Translations under genes and position numbers: made by a program
Notes under the pieces: model-generated
What the model was told of the DNA's origin: nothing
Database searches by the model: none
Seen by the model: the letters and a program-made list of their open reading frames with translations, nothing else
Source: Bifidobacterium pseudolongum subsp. globosum
GTDB taxonomy: Bacteria; Actinomycetota; Actinomycetes; Actinomycetales; Bifidobacteriaceae
DNA: 64,000 nucleotides
Direction: 5' to 3'
Assembly: GCF_004155535.1 (NCBI RefSeq)
Contig: NZ_RYUH01000007.1
Location: 1-64,000, forward strand
Shown: one piece after another, positions 1 through 8,666 of the stretch
Numbering within the stretch: position 1 is the first letter of the stretch
Layout of the letters: every line of letters starts with the position of its first letter

Positions 1-103
1 GGGAATCATTTCGGACACACGAAATGGCCAGGCGCCATAATGACCGGACACATCATGAACACCCCGACACGCCAATCGGCAGAAGGCTTCAGCTCAGATT
101 AGA

Positions 104-128
104 GACACATCTTTTGGCGTATAACCCT
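104..128 (+). repeat. Relic of an IS1249-like terminal inverted repeat
   Basis: These 25 bases match the right end of the intact insertion sequence at 34946-36292 (its last 25 bases, 36268-36292) with three mismatches, in the same orientation, including the terminal TATAACCC. No transposase remains beside it. It is either a scar of an older copy or part of a related non-autonomous repeat. It directly precedes the 52-bp repeat array. Confidence 0.6.
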
Positions 129-130
129 GA

Positions 131-250
131 TTTCGGACAGTTAGCCGGTCTATCTGTCGCAAAAATCGTTGCTACACCGTTTTTTCGGACAGTTATTGGG
201 TGTATCTGTCTTAAAAATCGTTGTTGCACCGTGTTTTCGGACGATTACAG
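131..250. repeat. 52-bp period tandem repeat (two units plus a partial third)
   Basis: The motif TTTCGGACAGTTA recurs with the C of CGGAC at 134, 186 and 238, an exact period of 52. Each complete unit also carries a second conserved block (TATCTGTC, then AAAAATCGTTG, then CACCG). GACAG and CTGTC inside a unit can pair as a short hairpin. The same 52-base spacing and core occur at 17392-17517 and 56247-56365, so this is a dispersed family. No reading frame is conserved across units. Confidence 0.8.
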
Positions 251-295
251 AGGGTTGTCGTGCTCAGCGGCCCAGAATATGACTTTCGTCAGGGA
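246..295 (-). repeat. Dispersed TGACGAAAGTCAT / CATGACAAACC repeat, minus-strand copy
   Basis: Read on the minus strand, this stretch has TGACGAAAGTCAT, a 16-base spacer, then CACGACAACCCT. The same arrangement and spacing is seen at about 34799-34845 and 34902-34945, where the second block reads CATGACAAACCTC. The first block contains the small dyad TGAC-gaaa-GTCA. Function unknown. Confidence 0.65.
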
Positions 296-661
296 TGCAA
301 CAGGTGGGAAGGGGCATATAGCTTGGGTGGCCTACCGCATTGGCCCTGGTGGGCGCATAGCTGGGTACGCGCCATACCGCGGGGGATTGGGGCAAACAGG
401 GCAAACAAACCAAACCAAACCACAAACATACGAACGCCCCGAAATCGAAGGATAGGCACGAGGCATAAGTATGCAAGGCCGCGGTACGCCTTTGTCCGCT
501 GCCTCGGCACCAAGTCTACCCATCTGCCCGCATGTCGGCAACCGCGCGGGTCGCATACCGACAATATCCACACAACACACCCGCATACCACGCGCGTATC
601 ACCGCCCCACGCGCCACGCCTGCACACAATCTCCCACACTTGCTCCGTATCAGGAGCTCGC
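296..661. other. Non-coding stretch without a recognisable gene
   Basis: Open frames here overlap on both strands and none resembles a known protein or has a good ribosome binding site. The stretch from about 390 to 640 is G-poor on the plus strand and contains short CAAAC/CCAAAC reiterations (about 394-428). It ends at the promoter of the gene starting at 674. Confidence 0.6.
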
Positions 662-667
662 TACAGT
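662..667 (+). promoter_or_regulatory. -10 box of a leaderless promoter
   Basis: TACAGT lies 6 bases before the ATG at 674, so transcription should start at or next to the start codon. A weak -35 candidate (CTTGCT) is 17 bases upstream. The arrangement matches many other genes in this window. Confidence 0.55.
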
Positions 668-673
668 GGAACC

Positions 674-1696
674 ATGACCCTCATCGAAACCCAGCAAGAC
701 CGCACCGACCTGCCGCTCGTGGTGATCCCCAGCGTGTTCGACGACATGATCGAGCCGCTGCGTGAGGCATTCCCCCTGCTCGACGGCATCGCGCGCGTGC
801 GCATGCACACCGACCACACCTTCGACACGCACGAATTCGTGGAGCGCTGCGCCGGCGCACAGGCGGTCATCGTCATCAATGTGCACATCAGCGACGCCAT
901 GCTCACCGAACTCGCCAGCCATGTGCGCGTGCTCGCGTTCGGTGGCACGGGCGTGGCGAGCTATGTGAACCTGGACCTTGCCGCCAAACTCGGCGTGCGC
1001 ATATGCAATGTGCGCCACTATGGCGACGCCGCCGTGGCGGAATTCGCGTTCGCGCTCATGCTTGAGATCACACGCCGCGTGGGCGCGCTCGACCGCCAGC
1101 TGCTCGCCGGCAGTTGGGATGGCGCCCCCGGGCTCGACCTCAACGGGCGCACGCTCGCGATCGTCGGCCTTGGCGGCATCGGCGGCACGGTGGCGCGCAT
1201 CGCGAACGGCTTCGGCATGCACGTGACGGCGTGGGACTCCGGTCGCGGTGACCCGGCGCGCTTCGCCACGCACAACGTGACGCCGGTGCCCACACTGCCC
1301 GAGCTGTTCGCCGGCGCCGACGTGGTGAGCGTGCACATGCCGCTCACCGACGAAACACGTGGCATGATCACCGCCGAACACCTCGACGCGATGCGCCCCG
1401 GCACGATCTTCATCAACACCGCGCGCGCCGAAGTGATCGCGCCCGGCGCGCTCGAGAAGCGCCTCGCCCGCGGTGACATTCCCGCCGGCCTTGACGTCTT
1501 CGACACCGAGCCGTTGCCCGCGGACAGCCCGCTGCGCTCCATGCCCAATCTGGTGCTCACGCCGCACGTGGCATGGCGCTCGGACGGCGCGAACCGCAAC
1601 CTCACGCGGCAGTGCGTCGAATCGGTCGCGTCGTACTTCACCGGCGGCGACTACAACGCCGTCACGCCGGGCGTGGCATGGAACGCGGGGAAGTAG
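674..1696 (+). CDS. D-isomer-specific 2-hydroxyacid dehydrogenase family protein
   Basis: Predicted 340-residue cytoplasmic NAD(P)-dependent oxidoreductase that would interconvert a 2-keto acid and a D-2-hydroxy acid. The nucleotide-binding Rossmann motif GLGGIGG sits at about residue 158. The C-terminal half has the family's NTAR stretch, a VFDTEPLP segment and the catalytic-histidine region LTPHVAWRS. The frame is open further upstream, but the ATG at 674 is preferred because it follows a TACAGT box by 6 bases and the protein begins at the normal catalytic-domain boundary. The next gene starts three bases after the stop, suggesting co-transcription. Exact substrate (glycerate, phosphoglycerate or hydroxypyruvate class) cannot be told from sequence. 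Confidence 0.88.
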   Translation: MTLIETQQDRTDLPLVVIPSVFDDMIEPLREAFPLLDGIARVRMHTDHTFDTHEFVERCAGAQAVIVINVHISDAMLTELASHVRVLAFGGTGVASYVNLDLAAKLGVRICNVRHYGDAAVAEFAFALMLEITRRVGALDRQLLAGSWDGAPGLDLNGRTLAIVGLGGIGGTVARIANGFGMHVTAWDSGRGDPARFATHNVTPVPTLPELFAGADVVSVHMPLTDETRGMITAEHLDAMRPGTIFINTARAEVIAPGALEKRLARGDIPAGLDVFDTEPLPADSPLRSMPNLVLTPHVAWRSDGANRNLTRQCVESVASYFTGGDYNAVTPGVAWNAGK

Positions 1697-1699
1697 GCC

Positions 1700-2338
1700 A
1701 TGCGCACAATCCTCAACACCGCAGACACCCCCGCGCATGACTCGTTCGTGGAGAAGAAATCCGAGTTCATCGGCGACGCGTGCCGTGTTGCCACGCTCGC
1801 CGAGGCGCTCGCGTTCGTCGAATCGATCCGCGAGGCCCACCCGAAGGCACGCCATGTGGCGTATGCGGCGATTGTGACCGACGATTCCGGACGCGTGATG
1901 GAGCGCATGAGCGACGACGGAGAGCCGTCGGGCACCGCGGGCAAACCGATCCTGGACGTGCTGCGCGCGAACGACCTGACCGACTGCGTGGTGGCGGTCA
2001 CGCGGTATTTCGGCGGCATCCTGCTCGGATCGGGCGGACTGACGCGCGCGTATTCCACCGGCGCGTCGATCGCCGTCAAAGCCGCACAACTGGCGCGCAT
2101 TGTGCCATGCCGGCAGTTGCGCGTACGGCTCGACTACGCGCAGCTGGGGCAGTTCCAGCAGCTGCTCGCGCAGTGCGAAGGCGAGCAGACCGAGGCGCAG
2201 TTCACCGACCGCGTGGAGATCGTCGCGACGATTCCGCAGTCCAACTGCGAGGCGTTCGAACACCGCGTGCGTGAGGCGTTCAATGCGGGCGTGGTGCCCG
2301 AGCCACTCAGGCAGGTCGCGCGCCCGATGCCAGAGTAA
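1700..2338 (+). CDS. yigZ: YigZ/IMPACT family protein
   Basis: Protein of 212 residues with the IMPACT N-terminal domain (about residues 15-125). Family landmarks are present: KKSEFIG near the start, the DDGEPSGTAG loop at about 74-83, and RYFGGILLGSGGLTRAY at about 102-118. A smaller C-terminal alpha/beta domain follows, as in YigZ. Family members are conserved but poorly defined; the eukaryotic IMPACT protein regulates translation through GCN1, and bacterial roles are unproven. The start is three bases after the upstream dehydrogenase stop, so translation is probably coupled. Confidence 0.9.
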   Translation: MRTILNTADTPAHDSFVEKKSEFIGDACRVATLAEALAFVESIREAHPKARHVAYAAIVTDDSGRVMERMSDDGEPSGTAGKPILDVLRANDLTDCVVAVTRYFGGILLGSGGLTRAYSTGASIAVKAAQLARIVPCRQLRVRLDYAQLGQFQQLLAQCEGEQTEAQFTDRVEIVATIPQSNCEAFEHRVREAFNAGVVPEPLRQVARPMPE

Positions 2339-2408
2339 GCCAGAGTAAGATAGCAACGCACGGCGCCATCCGCGCGCACCAATCCCGCGAACCAGCGAAA
2401 GGTCAGGC

Positions 2409-3032
2409 ATGAGCAGCGAGCAGAACACGCAGGCCGAACACGCCACGCTTACCGAGACGTACGAGCGTCTGCGGCATTCCACAGACGAAGCGGAGCTGCA
2501 CGAGTTCGCGCGCCGGCCGTTGCCGGACCGCGCGGACCAGGCGGCGTTCTCACGCGCCACCGCACTGCTCGAGGCCGTGGCGGGCAATCAGCACACGCCG
2601 TTCGAGGACCGCGTGTTCCTGGCGCAGACGATGCCGTTCCCGAACGTGCTCGTCAAACTGTCGGCGGACGAAGCGGTGGACGTGCGGCGCGCCGTGGCGG
2701 CGAACACCGACGCGAAGAACTGGCTCGTGGGGCGCCTGACCAAGGACAGCGACGCCGGCGTGCGCGACGAGGCGCTGCGCAACAAGCAGACCTCGTGGAA
2801 GATGCGCATGGAAGGCGCGCAGAACCCGCAGGTGGGTGTGGAAACGCTCGACTATCTGTCGCGCCTCGGCACCGAGATCGAACCGGACGCGCCGGCAGTG
2901 CTGTCGTCGATGGTGCGGCGGTCGGTGGCGCTCAATCCCAACGCCTCGGAAGAGACCGTGCGCAGGCTGAGCGAAGACGCGAGCGCCGAGGTCGTGCACG
3001 CGGCACAGCGGCGCCTTGCCGCGGGGAAATGA
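2409..3032 (+). CDS. Hypothetical protein with LRV/HEAT-like helical repeats
   Basis: Protein of 207 residues starting at an ATG preceded by AAAGGT. The middle and C-terminal parts repeat a pattern of the type D-V-R-R-A-V-A-x-N (about residues 91-98), D-A-G-V-R-D-E-A-L-R-N (about 115-124) and R-R-S-V-A-L-N-P-N (about 165-172). This is typical of leucine-rich-repeat-variant (LRV) or HEAT-like solenoids that bind other proteins. I see no cysteines, so an iron-sulfur cluster like that in some LRV proteins is unlikely. No signal peptide or membrane segment. It sits alone between the YigZ gene and malQ. Function unknown. Confidence 0.75.
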   Translation: MSSEQNTQAEHATLTETYERLRHSTDEAELHEFARRPLPDRADQAAFSRATALLEAVAGNQHTPFEDRVFLAQTMPFPNVLVKLSADEAVDVRRAVAANTDAKNWLVGRLTKDSDAGVRDEALRNKQTSWKMRMEGAQNPQVGVETLDYLSRLGTEIEPDAPAVLSSMVRRSVALNPNASEETVRRLSEDASAEVVHAAQRRLAAGK

Positions 3033-3108
3033 CACGCGATTGGCGGATTTCGTGACAAAAGTGTGTTGAAAACGCGGGGTATGGGTGTTTTGTTGGGGGT
3101 GAGTGCCC

Positions 3109-3114
3109 TACACT
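3109..3114 (+). promoter_or_regulatory. -10 box of malQ, probably leaderless
   Basis: TACACT ends 8 bases before the malQ ATG at 3123. That spacing places the transcription start at the A of the ATG. No convincing -35 element is visible. Confidence 0.5.
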
Positions 3115-3122
3115 AAGGTCTT

Positions 3123-5291
3123 ATGGCAGAGCACATGGAAGAAAGCCCCGAACGCCTCGCACGCCCGCTCGTGCGTCTGGCGTCCATGATGGGCGTTGCA
3201 ACTAGTTACACTGGATTGTCGCGAGACTTCCACGAGATTTCCGACGAGACGCTCATTGCGGTCCTCGGGGCTCTTGGAATCGACGCAACCACCCCGGAGG
3301 CGATCGAGCAGGCGATCACCACCATCACCCACGAGCAGAACCTGCGTCTTGTGGACCCGACCGTGCTGCACACGGTGGGCAAGGAGACGCATGTGACGCT
3401 GCGCACGGGCATCACCGAGCCCGCGCAGATCACGCTGATCCTGGAGAACGGCGAGCGCTTCGAGGGCGGGCTGCAGCTCAACCCGATGCCAGAGGCCAAG
3501 GTGCGTGAGATCGACGGCAAGTTCGTGGCCGAATCCGACCTGGTGCTGCCGGCCGATCTGCCGGTGGGCTACCACACGCTGCACGTGGAGAGCGGTGACC
3601 ACACCGAGAACGCCACGCTCATCAGCGCTCCGGAGCGCATCGAGATGCTCGACCCGATGAAGGACGGCTCGCTGTGGGGCTGGATGGCCCAGCTGTATTC
3701 GATCCGTTCGGCTGATTCGTGGGGTGTGGGCGACTACTCCGACCTGCGCACGCTGCTCACCGACGGCAAGCGCTACACCGACGCCGACTTCCTGCTCGTG
3801 AACCCGCTGCACGCGGCCGAGCCCGTGGTGCCGCTGACGCCCTCGCCGTACCTGCCGGTGTCGCGCCGCTTCGTGAACTTCACGTACATCCGCCCGGAGG
3901 ACATTCCGGAATACAACATGCTCGACGGCGAAGCCAAGGCCAAGATCAAGGCCGAGCACGTCAATGTGGAGACGTTCAACAACGACCCGCAGCTCATCGA
4001 CCGTGACGCGATGTGGCTCGAGAAGAAGCCGGCGCTGCGCACGATCTTCGATGCCGGCCTGGGCCAGGAACGCCAGCGCGAGTTCGACGAGTACAAGGCG
4101 CGCTGCGGCGAAGACCTCGAGGCCTACGCCACGTGGTGCCTGTGCTACGAGCTGTGGGGCGCGCCGGAAGACAAGCCGGACAACTGGATCCGCACGATGA
4201 CGAAGGAATCCCCGGAGGTCATCGACCTGCGCGAGAAGCACGCCGATGAGCTCGAGTTCTACCGTTGGCTCGAATGGACCGCCACCCAGCAGCTGCACTT
4301 GGCGCAGGAAGCGGCCCGCACCGTCGGCATGAAGATCGGCATCATGTCCGACATGGCCGTGGGCGTGCACCCGCTCGGTTCCGAAGTGTGGTGGAACCCA
4401 GAGCGCTTCGCCAAGGGCGCCACCGTGGGCGCGCCGCCGGACATGTTCAACCAGCAGGGCCAGAATTGGAGCCAGCCTCCGCTCAGCCCGCTCGCGCTCA
4501 AGAACACCGGCTACCTGTCGTACCGTGAGATGGTGCGCGGCATGTTCGACTGCGCCGGCGCCGTGCGCATCGACCACATCCTGGGCCTGTTCCGCCTGTG
4601 GTGGATCCCGGAAGGCCATACGGCGGTCGACGGCACCTACGTGTACTACGACCACAACGTGATGCTCGGCATCCTCGCGATCGAAGCGAGCCGCGTCGGC
4701 GGCATCGTGGTCGGCGAGGATCTGGGTGTTGTGCCGGATTATGTGCAGAAGTCGCTTTCCGACCATGGCATCCTCGGCTGCGCCGTGGAATGGTTCGAGC
4801 AGATGGATGGCGTGTTCACCCCGCCGAAGCATTGGCGCCCGTACGCGCTCGCGTCCGTCAACACGCACGACCTTCCGCCGGCGGCCGGCTACCTCGAGTA
4901 CGAGCATGTGAAGATCCGCGAACGCCTTGGCCTGCTCGAAGAGGGCTCGGAGGCGTTCGAGGCGAGCGCCCGCGCCGAGCACAACGCCATGCTGCAGATG
5001 CTCGTGGACCAGGGTTACCTGGACGCTTCGTTGCTTGAGGACGAAGCCGCGCACGAGACCGAGATCATCGAAGCACTGTACCGCGGCCTCAAGGGCTCGC
5101 CGTGCAAGCTGCTCGCCGCATCCGTTGTGGACGCCGTTGGCGAGAAGCGCGCGCAGAACCAGCCGGGCACCGACAACGAGTACCCGAACTGGCGCATCCC
5201 GCTCGCCGACGCGAACGGCGCCGCCGTGATGCTCGAAGACCTGTTCCAGAGTGACCTGCTGCAGCGCATCACGAAGATCATGAACGCCTGA
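3123..5291 (+). CDS. malQ: 4-alpha-glucanotransferase (amylomaltase)
   Basis: GH77 enzyme of 722 residues that transfers alpha-1,4-glucan segments between maltodextrins, working with GlgX and phosphorylase in glycogen and maltodextrin use. The N-terminal 170 residues form the MalQ-specific domain. The catalytic barrel then shows SLWGWMAQLYSIRS (about 178-191), VRIDHILGLFR carrying the nucleophile aspartate (about 481-491), VGEDLGVVP carrying the acid/base glutamate (about 528-536) and VNTHDLPP (about 579-586). Length is normal for the family. The ATG is chosen because it follows TACACT by 8 bases. A strong hairpin terminator follows. Confidence 0.96.
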   Translation: MAEHMEESPERLARPLVRLASMMGVATSYTGLSRDFHEISDETLIAVLGALGIDATTPEAIEQAITTITHEQNLRLVDPTVLHTVGKETHVTLRTGITEPAQITLILENGERFEGGLQLNPMPEAKVREIDGKFVAESDLVLPADLPVGYHTLHVESGDHTENATLISAPERIEMLDPMKDGSLWGWMAQLYSIRSADSWGVGDYSDLRTLLTDGKRYTDADFLLVNPLHAAEPVVPLTPSPYLPVSRRFVNFTYIRPEDIPEYNMLDGEAKAKIKAEHVNVETFNNDPQLIDRDAMWLEKKPALRTIFDAGLGQERQREFDEYKARCGEDLEAYATWCLCYELWGAPEDKPDNWIRTMTKESPEVIDLREKHADELEFYRWLEWTATQQLHLAQEAARTVGMKIGIMSDMAVGVHPLGSEVWWNPERFAKGATVGAPPDMFNQQGQNWSQPPLSPLALKNTGYLSYREMVRGMFDCAGAVRIDHILGLFRLWWIPEGHTAVDGTYVYYDHNVMLGILAIEASRVGGIVVGEDLGVVPDYVQKSLSDHGILGCAVEWFEQMDGVFTPPKHWRPYALASVNTHDLPPAAGYLEYEHVKIRERLGLLEEGSEAFEASARAEHNAMLQMLVDQGYLDASLLEDEAAHETEIIEALYRGLKGSPCKLLAASVVDAVGEKRAQNQPGTDNEYPNWRIPLADANGAAVMLEDLFQSDLLQRITKIMNA

Positions 5292-5306
5292 TCCGCTGGA
5301 TTGACC

Positions 5307-5346
5307 AAGAGGGCCGTCACCTCCCATGGGAGTGGCGGCCCTCTTT
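5307..5346 (+). terminator. Rho-independent terminator after malQ
   Basis: A GC-rich stem (AAGAGGGCCG pairing with CGGCCCTCTT) is followed by TTT on the plus strand. It could also serve the convergent gene at 5369-5761. Confidence 0.8.
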
Positions 5347-5368
5347 CAATAATCGGAGCTGATTGACT

Positions 5369-5761
5369 TCAAGGCTTGCGGATGTATATCAGGGTCAGAG
5401 GGAATGGCAGACCCAGAAAACCTTGTGTATGCCGGTGCTCGAATGACCGCCATACTTCTTCGATAGCGGGCTCTTCGTCGAAGAGGTCCGGAAACCTGCC
5501 ATAGAAGGCGGCCACATAATCGTCTGCATCGCGCCAATCGGGCGCCGGTACCTCGATGACCGACTCGATGTGCAATGCGGGGTGCTGGGCGGCCAGCCAC
5601 GCCACATCGCCCAGAAAGCGCCGCCAGTCGTCGTCAGTGAGCTCACCTGATGTGAAGTCCTCTTTTTCGAGAAACCATGTGTGGTTCTCGCTGGTGCGCG
5701 CGATATCCAGCATGGAGCGAATGATCGCTCCGAACATGCGCTCATCAAGTCCGCCGTCCAT
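5369..5761 (-). CDS. Hypothetical protein
   Basis: Protein of 130 residues with an acidic bias and no signal peptide or membrane segment. The start ATG at 5761 has a GGAAG ribosome binding site. Tryptophan and aspartate are frequent (for example APDWRDADDY). I do not recognise a family. It lies downstream of the disrupted DUF262 gene on the same strand, separated by a long hairpin, and is convergent with malQ. It could be an immunity or accessory protein of that locus, but nothing in the sequence proves it. Confidence 0.6.
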   Translation of the reverse strand: MDGGLDERMFGAIIRSMLDIARTSENHTWFLEKEDFTSGELTDDDWRRFLGDVAWLAAQHPALHIESVIEVPAPDWRDADDYVAAFYGRFPDLFDEEPAIEEVWRSFEHRHTQGFLGLPFPLTLIYIRKP

Positions 5762-5848
5762 GCCGCTTCCAGTGTTGTGCTGATGCCCCCAATGAGCCTA
5801 GGCAAACACACTGTGACTGGATCGGGATCGTGCTGGGAAAGTGCTGGG

Positions 5849-5918
5849 ATCCATAAGCGCAACCACATGTGCCCTTGCAGTGAATGCAAGGGCACATGGT
5901 AGTGGGACGTTTATGGAT
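5849..5918. repeat. Long hairpin between the hypothetical gene and the DUF262 pseudogene
   Basis: The inner arms CATGTGCCCTTGCA (5866-5879) and its exact complement (5885-5898) enclose a 5-base loop. Outer arms around ATCCATAA and TTATGGAT extend the structure. One outer arm abuts the stop codon of the DUF262 gene. There is no U-run, so it is more likely an mRNA-end stabiliser or palindromic repeat than a classical terminator. Confidence 0.7.
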
Positions 5919-7885
5919 CAGTCGACGTCCGGGAACCGGTAACGCTTCAGCATCTCATCACGGAACCATTCGGAACGCCGCTTGATGTCGTCGATCGTCC
6001 ATGACGTTTTGTCTTCGATGCGCTCGCCGGGCCGCGGAATGCTGGTATTGATTTGCAGCTGGCTACGCATGCCCACGTACTCGCCATTGTCTTTGTAGTC
6101 ACGCTTCGAACGGTTGTAATGTGTGTCCTCCGCAGCCACCGGGTGTTCGGGGTCGGCAAATGGCTTCTGTTGCATGTTCTCGTTGTATGCAGTGAGTGTC
6201 AGGTTGCCGAAGCGGTGCGTGTAGTCGTCCTTGATGTCTTCGGCGTCCTCCGGATGCTCTGGGACAATCATCCGCTGCCAATGCTCGGGCAGCTTGCCTT
6301 CCGGCAGGATGTGTTCGATTGTCCAGCGTGGCTTGCCATTGGGGAACACATCGTTGAGATCGAGAGGACGCGCCTTCGTCGACAGGCTGACGTGGTTGCT
6401 CTGCTGTAAGCCATGTTCCAAGTCAATGAGCACGAAGCGCGCGGTCTTCCGGTTCTGCTCATAGATCGGCCGCTGCAGGATCTCATTGCCGAAGTCCTCA
6501 TCGTCCCTGCTCATATCCTTCAACGCATGCACGATAGCGCGTACGATGTCGTCGCCGCGCAACGCGTCTGCCTCCGTGTCATCTGTGCCATCGATGGCGC
6601 GGATGAGTCCGATAAGTCGGGAGCGGATGTTCGACGACTTCGGGTATTCCGCGATGTTGCGCCGTACGTAGAACGTCACGAACGCACGCAGGATCGTGGT
6701 CATTTGTGTCTCTTCCAGCTCCAATTTGCTGGCTTTCACGAATAGGAATAGCAACAATGGGTAGGCTTGCGTCGATTCCAGTTGTCTGAGTTCCGCGAGC
6801 AGTTGCTGGATGTCCGGACTGTTGAACAGAGCGCCATCATTAGGCTCATCAGAGAGCTGAATGATGGCGGCGTACGCGCGCGCTCGGCTGATCATTTCCT
6901 GAAGATAGGTGCGTCCATTCAGCCGGGACGTGGGCTGCTTATGCTTGATGACATCCTGATAGCGGTACAGCGCTTTGCTTTTCGTGATCGAACTTTTCGT
7001 GTCGCTCTCAAAGGCGTCATAGTTGTTGAGGAAGAACTGTGTAAACGCCGTCGTGTCCACGTCGCCATCGGTGCCGGGCCTGATGAAGATGTGCGCCAAT
7101 TCCTCCCATTGCTCTTCCAGAGTGGATTCGTGCGGATCGGTTCGATTGCTGTCCATGCTCAGAAACTCGCTTTTCAGCAGATCCACAAGCGTCAGCGGCA
7201 GTCCCTTCGAGTTGAGCGAGGAGAAGATGTTGAAGGCGTCCCCGATGCTTGAGGCAGCGATCTGCAGGATGACTACATCCATGAGTTTTTCGTAGAAACC
7301 AGACAGTGCATCCATGCTCGGGAAGTCATCTGGATCCTTCAACATGGCGAGGATGTGATTGTACCGTTTCATGAACACGCGGTTCTTGTTGACCCGCGGA
7401 GCCTCCTTTGTGCCGAAGGCGCTTGCGTCGATGGCGCGGATGAGCTCCTTGTAGATCGCCGCATCATCCTCGAGCAGTTGCAGATGGGGGTCCGACACGT
7501 TGCGGTTCACGAGTAGACGACGTTTGATGTCGCCGCCCATCTCCGAGATGATGCGCTTGTCATCCGCGGAAAGATTGCCGTCATTGTTGCGCTCGGTGCA
7601 GATCTCCCACAGCGCCAGCAGGAACAAGGACAAAGTGGTGAGTCGTTGTTGCCCGTCGATGACCGCGTAGATCTTGGTGGAGGGATCAGGACCCGAATCA
7701 TGTTCAGCGACCAGGACGTTACCGATGTAATAGCCGGCGGACTCCGCGCAGATATCCTGGAACAGCTGGTCGATCTGCTGATCCTTTCATGAATATGGCC
7801 GCTGGTACGGCGGGATGTGGTAATACTCCCGGCCGTCCATCGCAAAGGTCCTCGCGAGTGTTTGGCTGTTTGCCACTATGTTCAT
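5918..7885 (-). pseudogene. DUF262/DUF1524 (GmrSD-type) nuclease gene interrupted by an in-frame TGA
   Basis: Conceptual product of 655 codons. It opens at an ATG (7885) with a strong GGAGGT site. Codon 33 is TGA (7787-7789) exactly where the DUF262 motif PPYQRPYS-W expects tryptophan; the frame then continues without another stop. Downstream motifs are intact: DGQQRLTT at about 77-84 (ParB-like active site of DUF262), IEHILP at about 523-528 and RFGNLTL at about 558-564 (HNH-like DUF1524). Proteins of this architecture include the type IV restriction enzyme GmrSD, which cuts modified phage DNA. Re-initiation at an internal TTG or GTG would lose the first motif. I call it a pseudogene, recently inactivated because nothing else has decayed. 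Confidence 0.85.
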
Positions 7886-8196
7886 CACGACCTCCATTGA
7901 TCCGATGTCCCCAATATGCTTGTGGATCCCATGATCACTCAGGATCGTGATTTTGTCTTGTTCCCGCGTTTCATCAGTTCATGGTCGTGATCTTCGGCGT
8001 GTTACGCACGCCACCGTTGTCAAGCCAGTCGATATACTAGTAGATTGTTGTGTTTCCCTACGGGGTCCTTCAAAGCGCTTTCCCACTCGCCATAAGGACT
8101 TTCAGGGAGCCCACGGTAATGAGATCGGAACGCGGATGTGCGCTGACCACGCCATCTGGGTGAAGATCCGGAACACAATAGTGGAAAAGGTATATC
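7886..8196 (+). promoter_or_regulatory. Intergenic leader of rplM-rpsI
   Basis: No gene is seen in these 311 bases. A good -10 hexamer, TATACT, lies at 8033-8038, which would give an rplM 5' leader of about 150 bases. A small dyad (ATCAC-N8-GTGAT) lies near 7934-7951. The leader could hold an autoregulatory site for L13 or S9, but no known structure is recognised. Confidence 0.45.
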
Positions 8197-8646
8197 GTGA
8201 AAACTTTCACACCGAAACCAGCTGACCTGACTCATGACTGGTACATCATCGACGCCACCGACGTTGTGCTCGGCCGCCTCTCCGTTGCTGCAGCCAATCT
8301 GCTGCGCGGCAAGAACAAGCCGTCCTTCGCTCCTCACGCCGACTCCGGCAACTACGTGATCATCATCAATGCCGATAAGATCGCACTGACTGGTGACAAG
8401 ATGGACAAGGAGCTCTACTCCCATTCCGGCCGTCCCGGCGGTCTGCGTCGCGACAGCTATGCCGAGCTGCTCAAGAACAAGCCGGAGCGCATCATCATGC
8501 ACGCCGTCAAGGGCATGCTGCCGAAGAACAAGCTCGCCAAGGTCCAGCTGACCCGTCTGCGCGTCTTCGCAGGTGCGGAGCACCCGCACACCGCCCAGCA
8601 GCCGCAGGTCTTCGAGATCGAACAGGTCTCGCAGCAGGCAAAGTGA
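8197..8646 (+). CDS. rplM: 50S ribosomal protein L13
   Basis: Protein of 149 residues starting at GTG (8197), preceded by GGAAAAGG. Characteristic L13 segments are present: [16 protein letters not shown] (about 15-30), the HSGRPGGLR loop (about 75-83) and the [12 protein letters not shown] stretch (about 103-114). It is an early-assembling large-subunit protein. It is paired with rpsI 20 bases downstream, the usual rplM-rpsI operon. Confidence 0.98.
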   Translation: MKTFTPKPADLTHDWYIIDATDVVLGRLSVAAANLLRGKNKPSFAPHADSGNYVIIINADKIALTGDKMDKELYSHSGRPGGLRRDSYAELLKNKPERIIMHAVKGMLPKNKLAKVQLTRLRVFAGAEHPHTAQQPQVFEIEQVSQQAK

Positions 8647-8666
8647 ACCGTTAGGAGATAGATACC

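Noticed and set aside
131..250. CRISPR array
   Set aside because: The period is right for a repeat plus spacer, but the would-be spacers are conserved between units and only two to three units exist; no cas genes are in the window.
24..660. Open frames in both directions upstream of 674
   Set aside because: They overlap repeats and each other, lack ribosome binding sites and protein similarity, and have biased composition from C/A-rich DNA.
650..2587. A 645-residue minus-strand frame opposite the dehydrogenase and YigZ genes
   Set aside because: It is a shadow of GC-rich plus-strand genes; its residues (H, R, A, V) follow complementary third-position bias. Similar long shadows oppose malQ, adhE, infB, the PTS gene and others.
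7738..7746. A second lesion (frameshift) in the DUF262 gene
   Set aside because: Codon-by-codon translation from 7885 to 5918 stays in one frame; only the TGA at 7787-7789 interrupts it.
7947..8225. 92-residue plus-strand frame before rplM
   Set aside because: It runs into the rplM start in another frame and has no ribosome binding site; the region looks like an operon leader.
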